Under the pieces are notes generated by a model. That model saw only the letters and a program-made list of their open reading frames with translations, did no database searches and had not been told where the DNA came from. From Microbacterium sp. Leaf288 (lineage in GTDB: Bacteria > Actinomycetota > Actinomycetes > Actinomycetales > Microbacteriaceae), in assembly GCF_001422925.1 (NCBI RefSeq), contig NZ_LMNI01000012.1, positions 558,345 through 622,344 of the forward strand: 64,000 bases of DNA, written 5' to 3'. The translations under genes and the position numbers were made by a program. The stretch's first letter is position 1, and each line of letters opens with the position of its first letter. Positions 35,169 to 43,535 of this stretch are shown one piece after another.

Positions 35169-38100
35169 TCAGGAGGGACCGGATGCTGCCCCCCGCTGCC
35201 GTCGCCACGGCACCGCGAGCAGCAGGCCGACGACGAGCAGCGCGCCGCCGAATGCGGCGGCCGCCCACGGGGTCACGGAGGGGATCTCGAGGTACGTGGT
35301 GATGCCGAGGATGCGGGCGAGACCCCAGGGCAGCAGACCCATCTCGTCGTTCCAGAGCGTGAGCGCGGTCTCGAGGCCGATCGCCCCGACGGCCACCGCG
35401 GGCACGAGCAGTCCCGCGCCGGCCGCGGCGAGCACGTATCCGGTCGCACGCCGCGCGCGCACCTGCGCCGACAGCGCCCAGCCGGCGGCGACGAACACCC
35501 AGACGAACAGCGCGAACGCGATGCTGATGTACACCGTACGCAGCAGCGGGTCGGTCCAGAACGCGAACCAGTACCCTCCCGGGCCCGTGAACGAGAGGGC
35601 GAACAGCGTCACGATGCAGCGCAGCACCACGACCCCGCCGACGGCGGCGATGACCGGCCACGGCGAGCGCTCCCAGACGAAGAGGCGCAGCACGAGGGCG
35701 AACACGACCCAGGCGCCGACGATGACGGCGAGGTGCGTCCACGACAGGAACGACGTCTGCACGGCGCGCGTCGCGACGAGCAGCCCCGCCGGCACGATCA
35801 GCAGCAGCCACCGGTCGAGCTCGAGCATGCCGAGGGTGGACTCGCGCGCCCGCCACGGCCGCGTCGACGCGATCCACGTCGCGCGCGCCGCCGCAGCGCC
35901 CGGCTTCGCGACCAGCCTCGTGCGTGCGGCGAGCATGCCGATCACGACCCAGGCCAGAGCGAGCACGAGCAGCACCCGGGCGACCCACGCCATGGGCTCG
36001 TCGCGCATCGCGCGCTCGACGCCGAGCTGCGCGGCGGTGAGGTTGAAGGCGGGGTAGTCGAGGTTGCCCCCGTACTTCGCGAGGTGCTCGGCCGCGCGCT
36101 CCTCGTACGCGACGCGGTCGGAATCCCACCGCGCATGCGCCTCGGGCGAGAGCGTGTCGTGCCACTGACCCTGATGCAGGATCATCGCGCGATACGACTC
36201 GAGCAGCCGGAGCGTGTCGAGCTCGTAGTCCAGCGTGTCGAGGAACGCGGCCCGCATCTCGGGCGAGCGCCAGGTCGCGGCATCCGTCTCCGAAACGAGC
36301 TCGCGCATCTGCTCGACCGCCACGACCGCCTCGGCGCCGTCGCCGATCGCCGCTTCGACGCCGTCGGCCCCGCTGTCTCGCACGATCGAATACAGCACGT
36401 CGAGCACGGCGGAGTCGCCGGTGAGTATGTCCCACTCGAAGATCCACATCATGGGCGGCGGTTCGAGCCCGATCGCGAACACGCGCTGCTCGGCGAACTG
36501 CGGCACGTACATGCCCTGCGCGATCGCGTCGCGGGAATGCGTCATCGCCTCGACGATCGCCTCGACCGTGGCGGGGTCTTCGGAGAAGTACTCCCGAGCC
36601 CACGCCGCGGTGGTGCCGGCGACGTCGGCCTCGGGATTCTGAGCGAGGGATGCTGCGAGCTGCGTGTTCAGCTCGTACAGCTGCCAGAACCCCGACTTCA
36701 GGTACAGGCTCATGGGTCCGGCGCGCCACGGACCGCCGTCCTGGGTCCAGACCCAGATGCCCTCGACCTGGTCGTTCGCGGCGAGCAGCTGCTGCAGCGC
36801 CCACTGATACTGCGGTCCGAGGTCGTTGGGGAACGCACCGAAGTTCTCGAACTCGCGCCGGCTCTGGAACTCGACGATGCGCCGCTGCGAGCCCTGCTCG
36901 AGCGTGTCGTTGAGGGGCAGCCACGTGTAGAAGTCGCCGAGCGTGTACTTCGTCGACACGATGAGTGCCGGCGAGTCGATGCCACCGAGCACAGCCTCGT
37001 ACGACTCCGCGTTCGTGTGCATGTCGCCGACGGCGCCGACACCCACCGACCACGTGCGGAAGATCACTTCGCGATCGGATGCCTCGGCCTGCGCCGTGAA
37101 CGCCTCGAGCATCGTGCGCACGGCGTCGAGCGACGTCACCTCGAGCGCGGAGTAGTAGTCCCAGCCGCCGACGTCGTAGACCGGACCCGCCTCGCCGATG
37201 CGGATGAGAACGCCGTCGAGCGCGGGCACCGCGTCGTACAGCTCGTCGAGGCCGGCGGTGTAGACGTTCCAGAGCTCGGGGTTCTCGGTGTCGAGCGAGC
37301 CGAACTCGCCGGCGAGGTACTGCTCGAGCGGACCGGTGAGCGCGAGCATGTCGGTGCGCAGGAACACCTTCATGCCCAGCTCGTCGGCGCGTTCCCAGAA
37401 GGGCGCGTACGCGTCGCGCAGGGCGAGGGCCTTGTCGCGATGGTCGTCACCGTCGGCGTAGACCGGGCCGTCGGGCGCCCCGTCGAACGTGACGTACTCG
37501 ACGAACCCGGGGAACGCGACGGCGTTGAACCCGTTCGCGAGGGAGTGCCGCAGGAAAGCGTCGAAGTCGTCGAACGCGGCGGCGAGTGCGGTCTGGTCGA
37601 CATACGGCGGCTCGGGCTGCATGACCGCGGCGAACGCCTTCGACGCGTGCGAGTAGTCGTCGCCGGACTCCCACTCGGCCGGATCCGGGATCACGCCGAC
37701 CGCGCCGAGGTCGGTCATGCGCAGCGGCAGCCGCGAGGCCGCGTGCTCGCCGACGAGGTCGGTGAGCGGCGCCGCGGCGCGGACCTGGGCGCTGAGGTCG
37801 TAGATGCCGCGCGTGACGCCGTCTTCGCTTCCGGCGCGGACGAGCAGCGCGGCGGCATCCCCCTCGATGGCGTACGCGTCGTCGGTCGCGACGAGGGTCG
37901 GGTCGATCCGCGCCGTGAGCACGGCTTCGCCGGAGGTTCCGGATGCTGCGGTCACAGCATCCGTCAACTCCTCCAGCGCGACCGACACGCGCTCCGTCTC
38001 GGGGGCGTCGAACGTGAACGAAGGCGGGAGGACCGGGTCGGCGACCGCGGGCACGACAGGGGCTTGCGGCTCCATCTGGGCCGAGGGCTCGGTGCGGATT

Positions 38101-38201
38101 CCGAGGGCGTCTCCGACGGCGAACGCGACGCCGGCGCCGAGCGCCAGCAGGATGATCGCGGTGACGACAGCGAGGATGCCTCGCCGTCGCGCCGTCGTCA
38201 T
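35169..38201 (-). CDS. Large membrane protein with glycosidase-like extracytoplasmic domain
   Basis: A 1010-residue protein. One helix at about 9-31 acts as anchor or signal. A ~700-residue outside part follows, and seven predicted helices close the protein (about 737-1000). The outside part looks like a TIM-barrel glycoside hydrolase with an N-terminal accessory domain. Its blocks (FNAVAFPGFVEYVT, KVFLRTDML, IRIGEAGP, FRTWSVGVG, STKYTLGDFYTWLPLN, EFQSRREFENFGAFPND, WVWTQDGG) resemble the alpha-glucuronidase (GH67) group in layout. The match is by eye and weak, so substrate and activity are open. No polysaccharide cluster flanks it. Confidence 0.55.
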   Translation of the reverse strand: MTTARRRGILAVVTAIILLALGAGVAFAVGDALGIRTEPSAQMEPQAPVVPAVADPVLPPSFTFDAPETERVSVALEELTDAVTAASGTSGEAVLTARIDPTLVATDDAYAIEGDAAALLVRAGSEDGVTRGIYDLSAQVRAAAPLTDLVGEHAASRLPLRMTDLGAVGVIPDPAEWESGDDYSHASKAFAAVMQPEPPYVDQTALAAAFDDFDAFLRHSLANGFNAVAFPGFVEYVTFDGAPDGPVYADGDDHRDKALALRDAYAPFWERADELGMKVFLRTDMLALTGPLEQYLAGEFGSLDTENPELWNVYTAGLDELYDAVPALDGVLIRIGEAGPVYDVGGWDYYSALEVTSLDAVRTMLEAFTAQAEASDREVIFRTWSVGVGAVGDMHTNAESYEAVLGGIDSPALIVSTKYTLGDFYTWLPLNDTLEQGSQRRIVEFQSRREFENFGAFPNDLGPQYQWALQQLLAANDQVEGIWVWTQDGGPWRAGPMSLYLKSGFWQLYELNTQLAASLAQNPEADVAGTTAAWAREYFSEDPATVEAIVEAMTHSRDAIAQGMYVPQFAEQRVFAIGLEPPPMMWIFEWDILTGDSAVLDVLYSIVRDSGADGVEAAIGDGAEAVVAVEQMRELVSETDAATWRSPEMRAAFLDTLDYELDTLRLLESYRAMILHQGQWHDTLSPEAHARWDSDRVAYEERAAEHLAKYGGNLDYPAFNLTAAQLGVERAMRDEPMAWVARVLLVLALAWVVIGMLAARTRLVAKPGAAAARATWIASTRPWRARESTLGMLELDRWLLLIVPAGLLVATRAVQTSFLSWTHLAVIVGAWVVFALVLRLFVWERSPWPVIAAVGGVVVLRCIVTLFALSFTGPGGYWFAFWTDPLLRTVYISIAFALFVWVFVAAGWALSAQVRARRATGYVLAAAGAGLLVPAVAVGAIGLETALTLWNDEMGLLPWGLARILGITTYLEIPSVTPWAAAAFGGALLVVGLLLAVPWRRQRGAASGPS

Positions 38202-38216
38202 CCCTTGATCCTAGAT

Positions 38217-38966
38217 CTACGGGAACGTGATCTCTTCGTGCGGCTGCCGGATGAGGAACCCCTGCGCGCGATCGCACCCCAGCTCCACGGCGATGTCGAG
38301 ATGGGTGAGGGTCTCTATCCCCTCCGCCACCACACGCAGCCCCTGTTCATGGGCGACCCCGACCCGATCGCGCAGCGATGCCGGCGCAGGCCGCTCGGCG
38401 GCCCGCACCAGGTGGCCCGGCAGCTTCACCTCGGCGACCGGCAGGCCCCGCAGAAGGTCGGGCGACGGGGGCTCGTCACCGAAACCTGCCAGCGAGAACT
38501 CCACACCGATGTCGCGAAGCATGTGCAGCTGCGACAGCACTGCACCATCGTCGACCGGCGGCAGATCGTGGGGAAGCTCGAACACGAGTGAACCGGGAGC
38601 GAGTGCACGTCGCTGGAACTCGCCGGCGACGTGACCGGCGAACGATCCGTCCTCGAACTGCACCGGCGACACGTTGACGGCGACGGCCCAGTCACGGCCC
38701 GTCTCGCGCCATCCGGCGAGCGTGGCGAGACACTCGTCGAGCATCCGCCGACCGAGCGCATGGATCACCCCGGTGCGCTCGGCGACACCGATCATCGTCA
38801 CCGGATCGATGTCGCCCAGGCGCGGGTGCCGCCAGCGGCAGAGCGCCTCGGCGGCCACGATCGACCCGCTCTCCAGCGACACCTGCGGCTGGTAGACGGC
38901 GAAGATCTCAGCGCCGCCGACGGCGGCGGCCAGATCATCCTCGAGGTCTCCGGGGGTGGTGTGCAC
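38217..38966 (-). CDS. EAL domain protein, probably inactive c-di-GMP phosphodiesterase
   Basis: A 249-residue soluble stand-alone EAL domain. The metal and substrate positions Glu40 (EAL), Asn98, Glu130, Lys181, Glu215 and Gln235 are kept. The usual DDFG pair of Asp is replaced by Ala160-Gly161 (LAGFGDE). The ELTE motif reads ELPH, which also loses the second acidic residue. It therefore probably cannot hydrolyse c-di-GMP but might bind it or another partner. The start is GTG. It is 15 bases downstream of the big membrane protein gene's start on the same strand, with a separate diguanylate cyclase 1.1 kb to the right. Confidence 0.85.
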   Translation of the reverse strand: MHTTPGDLEDDLAAAVGGAEIFAVYQPQVSLESGSIVAAEALCRWRHPRLGDIDPVTMIGVAERTGVIHALGRRMLDECLATLAGWRETGRDWAVAVNVSPVQFEDGSFAGHVAGEFQRRALAPGSLVFELPHDLPPVDDGAVLSQLHMLRDIGVEFSLAGFGDEPPSPDLLRGLPVAEVKLPGHLVRAAERPAPASLRDRVGVAHEQGLRVVAEGIETLTHLDIAVELGCDRAQGFLIRQPHEEITFP

Positions 38967-38978
38967 CCCTCAAGTCAG

Positions 38979-39016
38979 CCCTGCGCGGCAGCGCCGCCGC
39001 AAGCTGACGCGCAGGG
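38979..39016. repeat. Inverted repeat upstream of the EAL gene
   Basis: CCCTGCGCG (38979-38987) and CGCGCAGGG (39008-39016) are a 9-bp perfect inverted repeat with a 20-base loop. It lies between the EAL gene start and the small gene at 39125. An alternative pairing GTCAGC/GCTGAC overlaps it, so it could be a switch between two hairpins or just a GC-rich spacer. Confidence 0.35.
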
Positions 39017-39124
39017 CACGACGATCGGCTAGAGTCCGCCCTGCCACGCTCCTGGTCGGAGTATCGATGAAGGATCCCTGGATACCTATACTTTTCTCGT
39101 CGCAGAGGTAGCAGGAGGATCGCG

Positions 39125-39469
39125 ATGGCGTTTCGGAATCGGGAGACATTGGAGTCTTGGCTCGCCGAGTATCGCGCGCAGGGAAAGCCCATGGCCGACG
39201 CTGCACGCGTCACGGTGCAGGACGGCGACGGCGGCGCGAACACCGGCCTCGTGGTCTTCCAGCTCGGTCACGCTCCGACCGGCGTCTTCATCCAGCCTGC
39301 GACGCCGGACGCCACCGCATGGGTCGCGACCATGGAGCCGCGTGAAGAGAACCTCGTCCTCGATGCATCCGGGGTGCTCCAACTGTCGGCAGAGCTGGCC
39401 GCCGTCTCCGAACTGTGTGCGTTCCTCGAGGCGAAGTCGCTCGCGTATCAGGGCACCGACGTCGCCTGA
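39125..39469 (+). CDS. Uncharacterised 114-residue protein
   Basis: A soluble protein with AGGAGG nine bases before the ATG. The composition is acidic, with no membrane segment or signal. A central strand-rich part (GLVVFQLGHAPTGVFIQPATP) is followed by alpha-helices (LQLSAELAAVSELCAFLEAKS). I do not recognise a domain. It is divergent from the EAL gene and convergent with the MarR gene, and the stops are only seven bases apart. Confidence 0.6.
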   Translation: MAFRNRETLESWLAEYRAQGKPMADAARVTVQDGDGGANTGLVVFQLGHAPTGVFIQPATPDATAWVATMEPREENLVLDASGVLQLSAELAAVSELCAFLEAKSLAYQGTDVA

Positions 39470-39476
39470 CTGCGAG

Positions 39477-39917
39477 TCATCGCCGCGCCCCCACTGCCGC
39501 CGCGGTCAGGGCCTCGAGGAGGACTGTCGAGTTCTCGACCATCGTCGGATCCGCAGCATCGACGGCGACGTCGAAGTCGTCGTCGAATCGGTTGAGGGCT
39601 GACCAGGGGTCCTCGGCGATGTCGATCGTGGCGGTGATGCGGTTCACGCGCCTGTCGGCCGGGTCGACATCACGTCGCACGAGAGATCGGCCGACAAGCC
39701 GATCGATCAATGTCGTCACGCCGGCCGACGTGATGCCCAGATACTCACGCAGCGCCGTCGGCCGCGTCCCCGGATTGCCGACCACGAACAGCAACGCCCG
39801 GGCGTCCATATCGCTGATGCCCAGACTGGCGCGCGCCGTCACCATTGCTGCATTGCGCGCATCGAGGTACCGGCGCAACGCCACCCCGAGGGTCAGCGCC
39901 GGTGTGTCGTTCGCCAT
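39477..39917 (-). CDS. MarR-family transcriptional regulator
   Basis: A 146-residue winged-helix regulator. The DNA-binding region (about 55-95) has TALREYLGITSAGVTTLIDRLVGRSLVRR and DVDPADRRVNRITATI, a normal MarR signature. The dimer helices at both ends are present. It is divergent from the GGDEF diguanylate cyclase gene, and an AT-rich palindrome lies between them, so it could repress that gene as well as itself. Its ligand is not predictable. Confidence 0.85.
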   Translation of the reverse strand: MANDTPALTLGVALRRYLDARNAAMVTARASLGISDMDARALLFVVGNPGTRPTALREYLGITSAGVTTLIDRLVGRSLVRRDVDPADRRVNRITATIDIAEDPWSALNRFDDDFDVAVDAADPTMVENSTVLLEALTAAAVGARR

Positions 39918-39966
39918 GCCGTCATTCTCTCTCAGCCGCGTGGGGATCAGAATAGCTCAGATCCAC

Positions 39967-39983
39967 AAATATTTAAGATATTT
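39967..39983. promoter_or_regulatory. AT-rich inverted repeat, possible MarR operator
   Basis: AAATAT (39967-39972) and ATATTT (39978-39983) form a 6-bp inverted repeat around TTAAG. It lies in a low-GC stretch between the MarR gene and the GGDEF gene. A TAGACT at 40007-40012 could be the downstream -10 element. It is the only such AT-rich block nearby, which supports a regulatory role. Confidence 0.5.
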
Positions 39984-40087
39984 ACCTAAGTCTTCGAAGC
40001 ATCGACTAGACTGAACCCACCCGCTGAGGCGACGTCACTCGTCGTTCCCAAGACCCGCCGCCTCGACACAGAAGCCAGGAGGCCACC

Positions 40088-40159
40088 GTGACCCACGGAG
40101 TTGCCCCGACCGAATGCCCCGATCCGACCAGCCCGCACGCCACGAGCCAGCCGTGCTAG
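40088..40159 (+). CDS. Possible leader peptide ORF overlapping the GGDEF gene start
   Basis: A GTG at 40088 with a strong AGGAGG seven bases upstream opens a 23-codon frame that ends at TAG (40157-40159). It overlaps the diguanylate cyclase reading frame. The main frame has no good ribosome site of its own: the ATG at 40114 lacks one, while an in-frame GTG at 40153 overlaps the leader's stop codon (GTGCTAG). The arrangement fits translational coupling, where the cyclase starts when the leader ends. It could also reflect a frameshift in the 5' end. Confidence 0.4.
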   Translation: MTHGVAPTECPDPTSPHATSQPC

Positions 40160-41499
40160 GTCTCGCGATCTGCGGGCTGATCACCGTCGACCGTCAGTCG
40201 ACGATTCTCGATGCCAACGCGCAAGTGCTGAAGTGGCTGGGCTCCGACGGTGAGGACGTCATCGGAAAGCCGCTCGAAGCTCTGCTCACTCTGCGCATGC
40301 CGCTCGCGGAGGAGGGCGGCATGCGCCCGACGGATGCCACTCTCCATGGTGTCTCAGGGGTCGTCCGCCCGGTGGTGGTCGGATCCCTCGGTGAGGACGA
40401 GAGAGGTGCGGAGCGCATCGCCGTCTACGACGTGTCGCCCCGGTCATCCTTCAATCTGGGGTTCCAGGGTGCGGAGGCGAAGACGGAACGCGGCCGGCAG
40501 CGACTGCAGATCCTCCTCAACGCGGCGGTCGGCTTCGGCAATGTGAGAACCGAGACCGATGCGGCAGAACTCCTGGTGGACGTGGCGCAACGGGCGTTCT
40601 CCGCGAGCGCGGTGAGCGTGCACATCGGCGGGCCCGACGGGCTGATCCAGGTCGCCGGGGTGAATCCGCTCGCCGCCTATTGGCCCGCAGGCCTCCGTCC
40701 GGCCGGGACGACGACCTTCCTCGGCGGGCAGGTGCTGATCGTGCGCTCCCCCGAGCATGCGGACTCCTTCGTGCCCGGGGTCGGCATGAGCGACATCTAT
40801 CGAGCGGGCGGCGTGCACGCGGCGATCGCCTCGCCGATGCGGTCCCACGGGGACGCGGTCGGTGCGATGGTCTGCTTCTTCGACCACCCGCGCGAGTTCG
40901 ACGAAGAAGCCGTTCCGCTCGCCGAGGCACTGTCGAATCAGGCGGCCCAGGCGATCGCGCGGGTCCGCCTGGAAGACACGCTGCGCCGCGCAGCGATGCA
41001 CGACGAGGTGACCGGACTGCCGAACCGGCGACTGATCGAGGAGGACGTCACGCGCACGCTCTTCCAGGACTACTCCGCACTCACCGTGATCTTCATCGAT
41101 CTCGACGGATTCAAGGCCGTGAACGACCTGCTCGGTCACGCCGCCGGTGACGCCCTCCTCCGAGAGATCGGGCAGCGGTTGCGCGGGGTCATCCGCGAGT
41201 CGGATGTGCTCGGGCGGTTCGGTGGAGACGAGTTCATCGCGGTCGCCGCGGTGGACAGCGTCGGCGACGCCGCAGCGCTGGCCGATCGCATCCGCGCCGC
41301 GATCGCCGAGCCCTACGACGATCTGCCCCCCGCGCTGTCCATCACGGCGAGCGTCGGCGTGGTGACGGTGGGCAACGACGGCGCCCCGGTCATGGACCAG
41401 CTCATCCGCGCCGCGGACCACGCCATGTACGAGGCGAAGATGGCCGGCGGGGACCGCGTCGCCGTCGCCCGCACCGCCTCGACTCCGGTCCTCCAGTAA
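40114..41499 (+). CDS. GGDEF diguanylate cyclase with PAS and GAF sensory domains
   Basis: A 461-residue cyclase making c-di-GMP from GTP. A PAS-like segment (about 15-100: ICGLITVDRQSTILDANAQ) and a GAF-like domain (about 130-285) precede the catalytic domain. The GGDEF motif is at 370-374 with a complete RxxD inhibition site at 361-364. The substrate region FIDLDGFKAVNDLLGHAAGD is near 330, so it looks active and product-inhibited. The start is uncertain: ATG 40114 or a coupled GTG 40153. It is divergent from a MarR gene. Confidence 0.9.
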   Translation: MPRSDQPARHEPAVLGLAICGLITVDRQSTILDANAQVLKWLGSDGEDVIGKPLEALLTLRMPLAEEGGMRPTDATLHGVSGVVRPVVVGSLGEDERGAERIAVYDVSPRSSFNLGFQGAEAKTERGRQRLQILLNAAVGFGNVRTETDAAELLVDVAQRAFSASAVSVHIGGPDGLIQVAGVNPLAAYWPAGLRPAGTTTFLGGQVLIVRSPEHADSFVPGVGMSDIYRAGGVHAAIASPMRSHGDAVGAMVCFFDHPREFDEEAVPLAEALSNQAAQAIARVRLEDTLRRAAMHDEVTGLPNRRLIEEDVTRTLFQDYSALTVIFIDLDGFKAVNDLLGHAAGDALLREIGQRLRGVIRESDVLGRFGGDEFIAVAAVDSVGDAAALADRIRAAIAEPYDDLPPALSITASVGVVTVGNDGAPVMDQLIRAADHAMYEAKMAGGDRVAVARTASTPVLQ

Positions 41500-41523
41500 G
41501 CCCGGCTGCCGACGCCGATCCCC

Positions 41524-41569
41524 GCTCGCTGAGCGAGCGAAGCGCGTCGAAACGCAGAGACGAAACGCC
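41524..41569. repeat. Dispersed intergenic repeat, copy 1
   Basis: This copy of the GCTGAGCGAGCG...CGTCGAAACG motif, followed by CGAAACGCCTCGGACC, lies in the gap between the cyclase and the ABC permease gene. Related copies are at 44606-44645, 46491-46524, 49691-49725 and 55769-55806. The internal GCTCGCTGAGCGAGC palindrome is the most regular part. Confidence 0.6.
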
Positions 41570-41611
41570 TCGGACCGGCGAGCAGCGCCGGCCCGAGGCA
41601 TCCGTCCCGCG

Positions 41612-42418
41612 TCAGCTGCTCTTGCGCATCGCGCGGATCCCGACGGCCAGCCCGACCACCGCGAGCAGGATCGCCGCGACCCAGCCCCACAGCACCTCGA
41701 TCGCGCCGAGGTCGCCGGCGAACAGCGCGCGTTCGGCCTGAACGACCCAGTTCACCGGGTTCACCGTCGAGACCGCGCGCATCCAGGCCGGCCCCTCGTC
41801 GAGCGGCAGGAGCATGCCCGACAGGATCAGCAGCGGGAAGATCAGCGTCTGCTGCACACCCCAGAAGAGCCACTCGCGGTCCTTGGTCTTGAGCGCGAGC
41901 GTGTACGACAGCGACCCCAGCCCCACGCCGAACACCGCGAGCAGCGCGAGCCCGATCACGAGTCCGGGCACGTTGATCGTGAAGCCGAACGGCCACGCGA
42001 TGAGCACGATGATCAGCGCCTGCACGACGATCGGCGCGATCTCCTTGAGCGCACGGCCGACCAGCAGCGACGATCGCGCGAGCGGCGCGACCAGCGTGCG
42101 CTCGTGCGAGCCCGTCATCATCTCGTACTGCAGGTTCGACCCGGTCGCGCCGGTGCCGAACAGCACGATCATCACAAGCACGCCGGGCACGAACCACTGC
42201 AGGGTCTCGCCCACCGGCGCGCCCGACGAGCCGACGAGCAGCGGCGCGAACAGCCCGAGGAACACCAGTGGCTGCACCAGGCTGAAGATCAGCGTGAACG
42301 GATCGCGCACGACCGGCTTCAGCTCGCGCGTCAGCACGTTCCACGTGTCGCGCGCCGGGTTCGCCCGCACTGCGGTGTCGGGCCGGGCCTCGATCCGAGT
42401 CTGCATCTGGTCGGTCAT
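41612..42418 (-). CDS. ABC-2 type transporter permease
   Basis: A 268-residue permease with six predicted membrane helices and the ABC-2 signature region (VLTRELKPVVRDPFTLIFSLVQPLVFLGLF and the NPVNWVVQAERALF loop). It is the membrane half of an exporter. The ATP-binding half lies directly upstream and overlaps it by four bases (ATGA), so the two are co-translated. The paired ATPase is of the drug-resistance (DrrA) type, so efflux of a hydrophobic compound is likely, but the substrate is unknown. Confidence 0.9.
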   Translation of the reverse strand: MTDQMQTRIEARPDTAVRANPARDTWNVLTRELKPVVRDPFTLIFSLVQPLVFLGLFAPLLVGSSGAPVGETLQWFVPGVLVMIVLFGTGATGSNLQYEMMTGSHERTLVAPLARSSLLVGRALKEIAPIVVQALIIVLIAWPFGFTINVPGLVIGLALLAVFGVGLGSLSYTLALKTKDREWLFWGVQQTLIFPLLILSGMLLPLDEGPAWMRAVSTVNPVNWVVQAERALFAGDLGAIEVLWGWVAAILLAVVGLAVGIRAMRKSS

Positions 42419-43473
42419 CGCTTCGCTCCTGTCGTCTCGGTCACCTGTTCGGCGGTTCCGGATGCCTCGGCCGACGCCTCCGCGTTCTCGTCGGGTTCGC
42501 CCTCGCCTTCGCCGGCCTCGCGCAGCGTGCGGCCGGTGAGCGCCAGGAACACGTCGTCGAGCGTCGGAGGCACACCGGTCGCGGTCCGCACCATGAGACC
42601 GGCCGCGTCGAGCGCGCGCACCGCGGCGGGCAGCAGCGCGTCGCCCTCCGGCACGGTGAGGACGACGGATGCCTCGACCCGCCGCACCTCGCGCTCGGTG
42701 AGCCGCTGCACCACGGCGACGGCGGCCGCAGCATCCGTCTCGCCCCTGAAGCCGAACGTGAGCACGTCGCCCGCGAGCTCCGCCTTCAGTCGCGCCGCGG
42801 TGTCGTCGGCGATCACGCGCCCCCTGTCCATGACCATGACGCGCTCGGCGTAGCGGTCGGCCTCCTCGAGGTAGTGCGTCGTGAGGAAGACCGTCGTTCC
42901 GTACTGCGCGCGCAGATCGATGATGTGCTGCCAGAGGTTGGCGCGGCTCTGCGGGTCGAGTCCGGTCGACGGCTCGTCGAGGAACAGCAGCGGCGGCGCG
43001 TGCATGAGGCCGAGGGCGACGTCGAGTCGGCGCTTCTGGCCGCCCGACAGCTGCTGCACCGACCGGGTCGCGAAGCCGGCGAGGTCGAGGGACTCGATGA
43101 GCTCGTCGGCCCGCGCGCGGGCCGCGGCCTTCGACATGCCATAGAACGCGCCCTGACTCAGCAGCTCGTCGCGGGCGCGCTGCGAGAAGCTGCCGCTCGT
43201 GAGCTGGCCGACGTAGCCGATGCGGGCGCGCACCTCGGCGGGCTGCTTCAGGATGTCGAACCCGACGACCCGTGCGGTGCCCGATGTCGGCGGGATGAGG
43301 GTCGTGAGCATACGCAGGCTGGTCGATTTGCCGGCGCCGTTGGGTCCGAGGAACGCGACGAGCTCGCCGCGCGACACCTCGAACGCGAGCTCGGTGACGG
43401 CCTCGACGGTCTTGCCTTTCACAGTGAAGCGCTTGGTCAAACCCTGCGCTTGGATGATCGATTCGTTCGCCAT
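42415..43473 (-). CDS. ABC transporter ATP-binding protein, DrrA/daunorubicin-resistance type
   Basis: A 352-residue ATPase. Walker A GPNGAGKST is near residue 43, the signature LSGGQ near 140, and Walker B LLFLDEPSTGLD near 163, followed by the H-loop TTHYLEEAD. The C-terminal ~110 residues are the DUF4162-like extension typical of DrrA and lantibiotic/drug exporters. I chose the ATG at 43473, because the upstream in-frame ATG at 43521 adds residues that overlap the divergent promoter. Operon partner of the permease; divergent from the WYL regulator, which may control both. Confidence 0.93.
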   Translation of the reverse strand: MANESIIQAQGLTKRFTVKGKTVEAVTELAFEVSRGELVAFLGPNGAGKSTSLRMLTTLIPPTSGTARVVGFDILKQPAEVRARIGYVGQLTSGSFSQRARDELLSQGAFYGMSKAAARARADELIESLDLAGFATRSVQQLSGGQKRRLDVALGLMHAPPLLFLDEPSTGLDPQSRANLWQHIIDLRAQYGTTVFLTTHYLEEADRYAERVMVMDRGRVIADDTAARLKAELAGDVLTFGFRGETDAAAAVAVVQRLTEREVRRVEASVVLTVPEGDALLPAAVRALDAAGLMVRTATGVPPTLDDVFLALTGRTLREAGEGEGEPDENAEASAEASGTAEQVTETTGAKR

Positions 43474-43535
43474 GCCCCCCAAGCTACGAGCGGATGCGGA
43501 CAGATCTTGTCCGCGATGCATGAGATTCTTTTCGC

